Made by a program: the position numbers and the translations under genes. A DNA stretch of 64,000 bases. Source: Antedon mediterranea (taxonomy: Eukaryota > Echinodermata > Crinoidea > Comatulida > Antedonidae). The stretch is taken from positions 37,497,795 through 37,561,794 of the forward strand of contig NC_092670.1 of assembly GCF_964355755.1 (NCBI RefSeq), read 5' to 3'. Below, one piece after another: positions 38,192 through 49,200 of this stretch. A model generated the notes under the pieces. The model had not been told where the DNA came from and did not search any database. It worked only from the letters and a program-made list of their open reading frames with translations. Each line of letters starts with the position of its first letter. Position 1 is the first letter of the stretch.

Positions 38192-41100
38192 TTGTAGAAG
38201 GTCACGACCTTTTGAGCTGATGTTGGGAACAATACTTGACAGTGACATTGACATTGGATATATTGGGAAGGGCTGAAATTATAACAAATATATATATAAT
38301 GCATTTGTTTCAATGTGAAATGCACACTATTTTGTTATAGCACCTTTAAGTGCAGGTTACGTTTCTGAATGAATGCGCTGCTTGCACAGCATTTATTGTC
38401 AAATATATAAAAATATTTAAAACTTTGTACACAGACAACGCTCTTAACAAAGTATAAAAAACACAATAATCTGGTCACAGGGCTTTTCATTATGTTTAAG
38501 TTTTATGTTGCAGGTATTATTAAATGCACTACACTAAGGTACAACAATAGTGCATAATCTTGCTCATTAGACTGTCTACACTATCAAATTGTATGTGACA
38601 AAAAAATGTGAGGTGCTCACATATCACCACCACATTTGGGCACTAGTTTGATAGTGTAGACAGAGCGTTATACCTTGTAATCTGGATGTTTAGAGACGCC
38701 TGGCCATGTCTCTTCTGTAGGTGTTCCCAGAAGTTTAAATATACGTTTCAGTTGATCCTCAACATCATTCCCCGGAAATAGTGGTCGTCCCGCATTACCC
38801 ATCTCTATAATGATTAATTAATGATTAAACCAATAATAACGCACAGTTAATGGCAAAAACAATTATACAATATATTACAAATTTAAAATAGTAGGGGATT
38901 CTGATGGTAATTTATATTTAAAAAAAATAAAAATGTTCATTTGAATATTAAAATTTAAAAGAATGTAGAAAGAAGGCACTGTTCATATTTGAAATAACTA
39001 TTACTGTACAGTACTTTATTCATTTTACTGTGAATGTACAGTTTTTTCTGTAATTTCTAACATACTGTACTATAAATATATTGTGTTAATGTATGATGTT
39101 TGTTATGAATAATATTCCCTCATTTTATGAATATTTGAGGAACTCCATTCATAGTTTTAAGAAGAGAATGCATGACAGTCGTAATAGTCTGATTACAACC
39201 ATAGTTAATGTATTTCCACAATCCAAACTGCATCTGTGTTGGTGCATAGAGATATTATAGTTCACTATAATATCTCTATGGTTGGTGCAAATTGATATTT
39301 TATGATAATTTAGGTTGTTTTTGAGGAAGATGCTATTGTTAATTTCCTTGTGACATTTTCTCTTTTTGTTTTGTACTATCCAAAATAAAGGAAATGAATG
39401 AATGAGTATACACTATACTGTAGCTATAAGGCTCTGTCTACGCTATCAAACTAGTTTGACAAAAAAAGTGTGATGGGCCCAAATATGGTAGTTATATACC
39501 CAAATATAGTAGTGCTATGACATCATCCATGACATGTCCATATATGGGCACATCACACTTTTTTGCCACATAACGTTTGATAGTGCAGACAGAGCTAAAA
39601 TAGAATCCATCGAAACTGTGCAATTATCTTTTAAAAATTATACACATTTTTACAACCTGCGAATATACATCCAGCGGACCACATATCAATTGATGTTGTG
39701 TAAACTTTAGCACCAAAAAGAACATCAGGAGGACGGTACCAGAGGGTGACAACTTCAGCTGAGTAGCACCTGACAGGTATACCAAACGCACGAGCAAGAC
39801 CAAAATCTGCAAGCTTTAGGTCTCCATTCTGAAAAAAAAATTATTTGGACCACCTGTACTGTTACAGCACTCTAGTATGTATTAAACACTGTAACTGGCT
39901 TGAAAGAAATATCTGAAAATTAGGTATCCTCAAAACAATATTTTTAACTTTCTTAAAATTAATTTAATTTATACAGTATTATTAGAAAAGGCAAAACAGA
40001 ATGGGTTTTGTACCATCATTAATTGATTTTGTGTTTTGCTGATGGGTGCATTGTGGATTCCAAACATCCTTCTTAGTATGCCTTCCTTTCCTCCTATCAG
40101 CACATCACTCAAGCTATTTTATATTTAATTTTGTTTTTATTTATTTTTCTGCTGTATATATTGTATTCTCTGGAGGAAATAAATATAACAAAAAAATAAA
40201 TAAATAAAAACAATAGAAATGATATTTAAACATTTTTGTAATACTAATATATTTACTGTATTAATAAGTAGATTCTGTGGTTTGAGGTCACGATGCAAGA
40301 CGTTGTTGCTATGGCAAAATGCTAAACCCCGTAGCAACTGATACATGAATGCTTTGACAACATCCTGGTCTATTTCTCCATTGCATGCATCAAAGTACTT
40401 CTTCAAGTCTTGATCGCAATATTCAAACACTAAAGTCAACCGCTTCTCGCTGTGTAGTACATCGTGAAGGCGAACAATATTCTTGTGTTTTAGTTCCTTT
40501 AACAGGCAGATTTCTCTTAATGCTGAGCTTGGTACACCCTAATGATAAAACACAGTAAAGCTCTGTCTACACTCAAACTTGGAAACAAAATTTGATGTGC
40601 CTATAATACACACAAATATGGTAGTGGTATGACATCATCATGTCCATATAATATGGACATGATGATGTCATACCACTACCATATTTGGGTGTATCACTGC
40701 ACTACCATATTTGTCAAACTAGTTTGATAGTGTAGACAGACCTTTATGTGACAAAAAAATGTGATGTGCCCATATATGGACATGATGATGTCATACCACT
40801 ACCATATTTGGCTATATTTGGACACGCCACACTTTTTTGGTAAAACTAGTTTGATAGTTAAGACAAAGCTTTATTTATTATTTTTTTAATTGGCACCGTT
40901 GACCACTTGGTCTAATGTAAAGATTTCTATCTTGTCTTAGGCACTACGCTGTGCTGATATAGACACCAGAATGGTCAAGTACCAATAGTCTATACACAAA
41001 ATGTTAGTTACATGCATGGACCACACCGATAGGCTTTTACAAGCACAGATGAATCTACCGATTGCAGTTTCCCCATCTCAATAATAGCCGGCCGGCCATA

Positions 41101-42553
41101 CAGTACATACCTCATCATCGTCATCAAGACGTACTCTCTTTAGAGCTACGATTTCCTGCGTATCTTTGTTCTTTGCTTTAAATACTGTTCCATAAGTACC
41201 TATTCAAATCAAATCAAATAATATTAGTATAAGTTTGGGCGCTAGTTCCGTTTCGCACCTGTCATTTATTTCGACTCAAAATGTGTTAAGAAACTTTATC
41301 GTGAGTACCACACCTTAGAATTAGGCCTCAAAAATACTTTTACGAAGGAGATCACACAAAAAGTAAAAAATAAATGCTTTAAAGTGATGAATTTACAGAC
41401 GTGTTTCTCGCACATCGGTTCCATACGCCATGTTCAATGTTGTAGTTTTTATGGAGCGCCAAAAGAGCAATCATAATAGAGGGCTAAAAACTCAATATAA
41501 TGCGTATATTTAATGCATTTATTGGTGAAAATTACGTTCAATTTTAATATATTTTGTCAATGTCAATGCAAAAAAAAATGTTACTGTTGATACTGTACAT
41601 GGTTTTCGCAGTTTTCGTTAACTTTTAAGAATGAAAATCGACAAATTCATCATCATATTACATGTACTGTAGTTTTTATTTATACCTCAATGATCTAAAT
41701 AATATTCCTCTTAGTCTTATTAGGCCTAGGCCTAGGCTAGGTAGTGATTACTCCATGGTAGTGATGCTGATTTAGGCCTAGGGTTTTGTTGCATTGACAT
41801 TGACAAAATACAGTATAGTAAAATTGAACGTAATTTTCACCAATAAATGCATTAAATATACGCATTATATTGAGTTTTTAGCCCTCTATTATGATTGCTC
41901 CTTTGGCGCTCCATAGAAACAACAACATTGAACATGGCGTATGCGAAATTGATGAACCGATGTGCGAGAAACACGTCTGTAAATTCATCAATTTAAAGCA
42001 TTTATTTTTTACTTTTTGTGTGATCTCCTTCGTAAAAGTATTTTTGAGGCCTAATTCTAAGGTGTGGTACTCACGATAAAGTTTCTTAACACATTTTGAG
42101 TCGAAATAAATGACAGGTGCGAAACGGAACTAGCGCCTAAGTTTGCACACTTTCACAACAAAGAAACAGAATTTTGGTCAAAAAAATTGTAAATTAAAAA
42201 AAATTAATTTCGGTTAGAAAATTGTTTTAAAAAAATGTTAAGTATTAATATCTAGGCCTAAGCCTTATGTATGTTTGGAAGCATACACAATTCCCATTTT
42301 AAAAAATCTCTAGGCCTAGCTTATATATGGTGTGGTTTGTTTTCCGTCCTGGTCGCGGACCGCTTTAATTGATCGCTGTCGCTGACCCTGCCTTTGTTAG
42401 GCCTAGAGTTTAGATTTACTTATATAGGCCTACCGATAGGATTTATTCATTCGTGAATGATCGGTAAGTAAGCTCATTTTCAAACTTAACTTAATAGATA
42501 TTCAATTTATACATACCTTCCCCAATTTTCTCAAGTTTTTCATATTTTTGCAT
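38192..42553 (-). CDS. CDK5: Cyclin-dependent kinase 5
   Basis: Six exons join in frame: 42517-42553, 41111-41199, 40257-40538, 39657-39828, 38674-38804, 38192-38272, giving 264 residues. [13 protein letters not shown] opens the protein. Tyr15 lies in GTYGTVF, PSSALRE (residues 45-51) is the CDK5-specific cyclin-helix motif, HRDLKPQN is the catalytic loop, DFG falls at 144-146, and Ser159 ([11 protein letters not shown]) stands where mitotic CDKs have an activating Thr. All these positions agree with vertebrate CDK5, which has 292 residues, so about 28 C-terminal residues are missing; their exon was not found. CDK5 is a proline-directed kinase activated by p35/p39, best known in neurons. It is transcribed head to head with PDIA4. 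Introns hold MITEs and a 900-bp fold-back element; the donor after exon 5 is formed next to a MITE end. In the catalytic-loop segment, LLINT replaces the vertebrate LLINR. Confidence 0.95.
38569..38670. mobile_element. Short palindromic MITE abutting the CDK5 exon 5 donor
   Basis: Left end GACTGTCTACACTATCAAA, right end TAGTGTAGACAGAGCGTTA. The CDK5 donor on the minus strand reads GTATAACGCTCTGTC, so the intron enters the element after about three bases. Core shortened to a CACCACATTTGGGCA block. Confidence 0.8.
39245..39280. repeat. Perfect inverted repeat, 16-bp arms and 4-nt loop
   Basis: CATAGAGATATTATAG, TTCA, CTATAATATCTCTATG. In the intron between CDK5 exons 4 and 5. ATAATATCTCTATGGTT also occurs in the tandem repeat at 18765. 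Confidence 0.85.
39428..39597. mobile_element. Palindromic MITE in CDK5 intron
   Basis: Ends AAGGCTCTGTCTACGCTATC and TAGTGCAGACAGAGCTA; two CCCAAATATGGTAGT-type blocks inside. Confidence 0.85.
40557..40872. mobile_element. Two fused copies of the palindromic MITE
   Basis: A complete copy (AAAGCTCTGTCTACACTCAA to GTGTAGACAGACCTTTA, about 40557-40744) runs directly into a second copy lacking its left end (from TGTGACAAAAAAATGTG, to AGACAAAGCTTTA). The first copy's core, 40618-40683, is a near-perfect palindrome centred on TCCATATAATATGGA. Located in the CDK5 intron just upstream of exon 3. Confidence 0.85.
41238..42137. mobile_element. 900-bp long-TIR fold-back transposon with 8-bp target duplication
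   Basis: Terminal inverted repeats of about 310 bp begin GGCGCTAGTTCCGTTTCGCA. Further landmarks present in both arms are GGTGCGAAAC, GTGTTTCTCGCACATCGG and TGCATTTATTGGTGAAAATT. The spacer (about 41560-41815) includes TAGGCCTAGGCCTAGGC. Direct repeats TAAGTTTG (41230-41237 and 42138-42145) flank it exactly, the signature of an insertion. No transposase is encoded. An 8-bp duplication fits hAT or Merlin superfamilies; GG at the ends leans to Merlin. It lies in CDK5 intron 1. Confidence 0.9.
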
Positions 42554-43227
42554 TTTAATATACCGTCAAAAACAACAAAACAAAATGTTATACAATAATA
42601 ATTAAATTTGAATCCAGCCGTTAGGAAAACAAATACACCGCGTTTTATTGCATCATCCACCACACACGGCCTGGAAATGCTAGACCAATCGTGTACCTAT
42701 TGACAATAAATTTTTCATTTAAATAAATAATTTCTATTCTGTTGTCTACTTAAAATTATAAACCAGAATATAATAACACGTTATGAACCAAATATATTTA
42801 TTATTATTATAGATTTATTGAATTTACATACAGAATTTAAAAATCTATTTTGGAGATTATTTCTCTCACAATTTTGAAGCAGACGACGTATAGTTCCTAA
42901 CACCGACATGGCAAAGTGTTATTGGTCTAAAGTATTTTGGACAATATATCTATCCGCATAAACTTTTTCAATTTCAAATTGCAAACTTATTAGTATAATC
43001 TATCCACCGATTACAGTTGATTATGTATTATATAAGTATTTTGCAACAATTGATGGTACAATAGAAATAAACTTTGAAAGGAAATCACCATTTCTATAAC
43101 TACTTTATGACAGGTTTGAAGACAAACTAAATGATTGAGTGAGTGGGTTTCACACACTGACAATAACACTGTCGTGTCACTAATTTGAAGGAGGCCCACG
43201 GAACCGGTGTGAGGTAGAAACGTGAGG
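42554..43227. promoter_or_regulatory. Shared CDK5/PDIA4 intergenic region
   Basis: Only 674 bp separate the two start codons in head-to-head order, so both promoters must lie here unless 5' UTR exons extend further. I see one CCAAT (42686) and one ATTGG (42922), and a CCACG near 43196 close to PDIA4, but not a correctly spaced ER-stress element. Confidence 0.5.
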
Positions 43228-46200
43228 ATGTTTTCGGCTAAGTTCCTAACTTTTCTTATCTTTGGCTTGCTAATATTTGGTAGGCAACTCTGTAAAGCTG
43301 ACGAGGATGCAGCTACGGATGCTCCAGGTATTTATAGCTGTTATAATTTCAGTAGCTTAGCTAGCTCTAGGTAGGCCTAGACATGCATCTCCCCTGCTGC
43401 ATAGCATAGACCATAGGCTAATAGGCCTACATCATGATCATGATACACAGACTGAGGATGGTATATGAAGATAGGCATGGGCTATATAGGTAGGACGGGT
43501 AGGCTTTGCTTAGATTCATTCATCTTTCACCGAGCACTGCCTGTATAAAATGCACCGACCTACATAAACAACAATACAAGAGGAGACCAATCGTGCTTTA
43601 ATTATTTAGGCATATTAGTTTGAAGCAGGCACTCTGATTTGAAGATAGTAAAATTTGAAAATAAAACCATTTAATCTTTATTTATAACCAACCAAGAAGT
43701 ATTAAAATAATAAATCATTTTTTGTTTGTTATTTAGCTGAAACCGAGACCGGAAATGAAGAGGAGGCTGAAGATAGTGCGGATCCTGTAGTGGAAGAGGA
43801 GGGCGATGTTATTGTTCTAACAAATGAGAATTTTGACTTTGTTGTTATGGACAAAGAAATAATTTTAGTAGAATTTTATGCTCCTTGGTAAGTGGACAAA
43901 TGAAGTGGATCGACTTGGTCCATGCCTATCTCTTGGAGTCCTAGTACTAAACACCATGCAACATGTCCAATGCTATACATAATAATTCCACACACGCCTT
44001 TCCCTAGATGCTATTAGATGTTATTGTTTAGTACAGTAATCCATACCCCCCTAAATAATCAACTCACTCGTACATCTAACTGAAATTCTTTTTACTTCAC
44101 CATTGCTAATACCCTTTCTCTTCATAACAGATATCGATATCAACTTGGCTGTCTTACTTTTAAACCTCTCCATAATCTTGCTACTCAATCTATCTCTCAA
44201 TTACATTTTTATGTCTCGTCATGATGTATTTTTGTGAGGGTCCCTAATGATCAGCTTCGACTGGATGGTCCACCCTAATAAAATATTGTTGAAATAAAAT
44301 TAATAAATAATAAGACTGATTTGCCATTAAGCTGTTTAGTGGGTACAGTATACTTGTCAGACAATGTCTGACAAGGTCTTTATTTTAATTGTGTTGAACT
44401 TATATATACACAAATACATTATACAACAAACCTGTGGCAGTAAAAGAAGCTATTTGTATTCCAACATTGTATATATTATTTGCAGTAGTACACAAAATGC
44501 TAATTTGTTATTGTATTCAATTTCAGGTGTGGACACTGTAAAAGATTAGAGCCTGAATATAAGAAAGCTGCAAAAACTTTGAAAGAGAATGATCCACCTG
44601 TAGCTCTTGCAAAGCTTGATGCAACTGCTCATGCTGACGCAGCAGGACGCTACGATGTATCTGGATACCCTACCCTCAAAATATTCCGCAATGGAAAGGC
44701 GTACGACTACAAAGGTCCTCGTGAAGAGGCTGGTAAGGAGTACCATTTTGGTATTTGTTTTTTACTTGGTAACCTCTTCAGTCAAAGACTGCTCTCCCCG
44801 AGGGCCCAGTTATGATCAGTGGCTGTGTGTGTACTATTACACCGGGGTAACCCTACTCGTCTTGAAAGATGTACTAGGTTATTTAAAGTGCACATGAGCT
44901 AGATGTGTACACTGCTGGGGTAGCACTAACATTTCATTTTGTTTAGCCATTTGGCGAAAGTCAAAATATTTTTTTAGTCAAATCAGTTTATCTATAGCCA
45001 AAATGGCTAAAGTCTAATTTTTTTATTTAGCCAAATGAATCGGTTTATAGCCAACATTTAAAATTTTTGAAATATAGTGGTAAAAACATTTTAGTCAATT
45101 TATCTATGTCAACAGGTCTATACACTGTTCCCTGAACATTTTTGTAAGGCACTGAGATAAAGTAAAGAACCATGCCTACTGTATATCACTGTATGATTAA
45201 AAAAAATATTTTTTTTTTGTATTTTTTTTACATGATCAAAACAATTGTTCAAATTGTTTTTAATCATACAGCATTTTATACAGTTATCAATTTAATAAGA
45301 AACATTTTACAGTTTTCTGAAATCCCCTGAACGCTATGTTACTTTTGTTTTTTACGCTTGGCTGGTCATGTTTGCGTGTGGCGTACCAGGCGAAAATCGT
45401 GTCCTAGAATCACTCAGAATCACCGCCGCGCAGCCGGTTAATGTTTTTAAATTGGGTATGCTCAAGAGGTGCAAAAGTGCAGAACCGCCGGCCTAGGCCT
45501 ACAAAATTATGTACAACAACGCAACGGTATATCGTATGCTAAAAATATTGAGGGAAATGCCTGGAATTTTTATCATTTTATTTTATTGATGATCCTCCTT
45601 TATCTGCAAAAAAATAAAAACATTATTAGATAGATCTACATTGTTATATAATTATGTAAACATTTTGTATATTCTTAAGTTGTTGGAATTCAATCATGAT
45701 TAAGTCAATTACAAGGCGGTAGACCGGGAACCAGTCAACTGACAGAAGAGGGCTCTCAATGTCATTTCTATTGACGTACCTGCACACAATATTCATAACC
45801 ACACACCCCCACTTTAATAATGGAATAACCCTAAAAAAAAACTCCAGAGCCAAAACGGCAGTTGATCCATTCCGCTAGCAAACGAACACTCGTATCGTTG
45901 TTAAACGTAAGATAATATAGGCCAAAGCACAGAGTACACGTCTCTCCATCCCTCAAGGCTGCGCCGAAGCGTTTCTGTCAGGGCGAGAAATTTATCCGAT
46001 TATTATTAATTTTACACAACAAGACAGAAGCCGGCGGCCGGCCCCGCTCAGATGCACGTGTGTGTTCAGCTAAATCCCCGTTAGACTTTACCATTTCCCG
46101 CATGTTGTTTTGTTTACACTACTGACGCACGAGGGAAGTTTATTAAGGCTAAAATATGAAACTACATTAAATTGGAAGACTCTAAAATGCATAACGCATA

Positions 46201-49200
46201 CATTTTTGATTTCGATAAGATTAAGACGTCATTCATCGAAGATACTATAATGTTTCTTTTTAATCTGAAAAGTACACCCCTATCGAAAAATAGACAATCC
46301 CGGTAATTAGCCGACCGTCGGCTACGTAGTCGATCGTTTGTGCAGCGCACAACACGTGATAGTTTGGGTAGACTTCATCGTCCATGTGTCGTGTAACGTC
46401 TGTCTCTCTGTGCAGTCTACCTCTGCTATCTCCATCTTTTTGAAATAACAAAGAGACGCCTGGTACAACGAAACAAGTTGACGAAAAATGGAGCTTGAAG
46501 TAAACAATGTGATAACAAACAAAATAAATGCTTGGAGATCGACAAATGGACCTTTTAGTTGGACTTTATGCTTTCGCCAAAATGGTTATTTAATTATCTA
46601 TTTTATCATATGTCATCACCAAAATGGCTAAAGTAGCCGTTTTATTTTTCGCCAATCTAGAAACGTTTTCGCCCATGGCGACTTGGCGATCGGCCAGTGC
46701 AAGCCTAGCACTGGACCTACAGTAGGGTTTATAGTCCTTATCTGAGAAGACTTGATGCCATTCATCCAATAACTTGATGCTCACTGGCCCATTAGTTAGA
46801 CAGCTGTAAGATGTGAATAGATAATTGTACTCCTGTTGATTTTTTGAAATGGTTTTTTTGATTTTATTTTTCAGGTATTGTGAGCTACATGAAGGAGCAA
46901 GCAGATCCTAGCTGGGCACCACCTCCAGAGGCAGTCATCACGTTGACAGACGCAACATTTGATGAGGTCGTCAACAAAGAAGAGTTGATTCTTGTTGAAT
47001 TCTATGCACCTTGGTATGTTCTGCTAAAGCTCTGTCAAACAGATGGGACAAAAAAATATGATGTGCCCATATATGAACATGATGATATCACTACCATATT
47101 TGGGCATATCACTACTATGTTTGAGCACATCACACTAGTTTGATAGTGTAGACAGCTTAATAAGACGTTTCTCAAATAATATTGTGCGCTGTGAACCTAT
47201 TCAACCTTATTAAAACAAGGTCGAAAACTAAAATAGGAAGTATTCAGTTTCACAAATAAAATACTGTAGCAACCTAGCGCGCTGTTGTTGATGGGAAGAG
47301 GCTATTGGCACGAACGGTTAACAGCATATAATAATTTATTTATTTTCTATCTGCATAGGTGAATTTTTTTTAATGATCATGCACCTAGTTCGCTGTGCTG
47401 ATAAGACAACAGAATTAAGGATTATGTGTCACCTTGCCAATAGAAAACAAAGCATTAGATGCATAGTTGACGTTGTCGATAGGGTCAACTGTGCTAATAG
47501 CGATGATACTAATTATTCTGTATCATTGATAGAAAATACTATTGCATTGATTGAAAATACTATTGCATTGATTGAAAATACTATTGCATTGATTGAAAAT
47601 ACTATTGCATTGATTGAAAATACTATTGCATTGATTGAAAATACTATTGCATTGATTGAAAATACTATTGCATGGTCGACCAAACCTATAGAAACTTTAA
47701 ATTACACACTAATCACAAAACAAGTCAATAATAATTATATTCTTTTACTTCAGGTGTGGTCACTGCAAAAAGCTAGCCCCAGAATATGAAGATGCAGCAC
47801 AGCAATTGAAAAAGTTTGATCCCCCAATTCCACTAGCTAAAGTGGATGCAACAGAAGCAACAGAAAGCGCTGGTAGATTTGGAGTTACTGGCTACCCAAC
47901 GCTTAAAATCTTCAGGAATGGAAAAGATTATGAATATAATGGACCACGAGATGGCCCAGGTAAGTTACTGTTATCAATATGTCGCCCTCTACTTTTATTA
48001 GACACTGGTCCAGCATACAATGTCTATGTCTTTATCTTATTTCTTTATACTAATTTTAATATTATTATGATTGTAGTACACTGAAAGTATCTATTTTTAT
48101 TTCATCGTTTTTGTTTTTATTTATTATTTTAAGTAGTAAATTGTATTAGTTTAAATGTATGTGTATTATTTCTGGTGTCTTTCTCGAGACAAGAAACTTG
48201 ATTTCTTCTAGAGAAGACCCTAAATGATGGCTTATTACTATGTTTTCATTTATGTACACACATATATTATACTGTATAATGCCATTGTTGAACAAATAAA
48301 TGTTTTTTGAACTTTTGAACTTGATGTACAGACTCTAGTCAATCACAACACACCTGGATCATTGCCGTTTTAAACATGCTGTTTAGTATTGGTTCTATTG
48401 TATGATCATAACAATTCTATTCAATTGTACTATTGCATGACAGATTTTTGTGAAAAAAAAACTGATAATGAATGTTTCAAAATTCGTTGAAAACCAGTCC
48501 TATTTAACTTGCCAATCAATCTTCCAACCCATAGAAATATTCTCTCTATTCAACTCATAAACATTCATTATTGTACACTGATAAAACAATATTTCATTCT
48601 TCAGGAATAATCGATTATATGCAGAAACAATCAGGCGATAGTTCAAAGAATAAAGCAACATTGAAGGACATGAAGAAGTTCTTAGAACATCAGGATGATG
48701 TCAGCATTGTTGGCTTTTTTAGTAGTGAAGAAGATGATCTATACAAGATGTACCTTGACAAAGGTATGTAGTATAGCAATGTTAGTCACAATGAGGCCCA
48801 GACTTTATACCCACACATACGATGATTAAAGCTCTGTCTACTCTATCAAACTAGTGATATCCCCACATATGGTAAAAATATGACATCATCATGTCCATAT
48901 TTAGGGCACATCACATTTTTTGTCACATAAAATTTGATAGTGTAGACAAAAGTTTAAAACACAAGAAAGAAGATTATATATATATGTATGTATGCCGTTC
49001 TGTGTCTTTATTAATAACAATAAGCCTCAAAGGAGGGGTTTATAAGCACGATAAATTATAAAATAGTTTATCCATCCTGTAATTGGCGTATTTGTGCTCA
49101 CTGTTGGATGCGTATAAAATAAAAAATATTAATAATAATAATAATATTATGAAAAATTCTAAATTAAAACTTAGTTTATAAGCATGATTTATAAGCATGA

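Noticed and set aside
41891-42079. 62-residue open frame in CDK5 intron 1
   Set aside because: Falls inside one arm of the 900-bp fold-back element and is mirrored in the other arm; not a gene.
42554-43227. ER-stress response element upstream of PDIA4
   Set aside because: CCAAT and CCACG halves exist but not at the required nine-base spacing, so no such site is claimed.
46880-47143. Open frame extending PDIA4 exon 4 into the intron
   Set aside because: The extension beyond 47013 translates a MITE; the donor GTATGT and the matching acceptor at 47754 restore WCGHC.
47373-47789. 138-residue open frame with repeated LIENTIA peptide
   Set aside because: It is made by the 21-bp mini-satellite inside PDIA4 intron 4 and enters exon 5 in the wrong frame.
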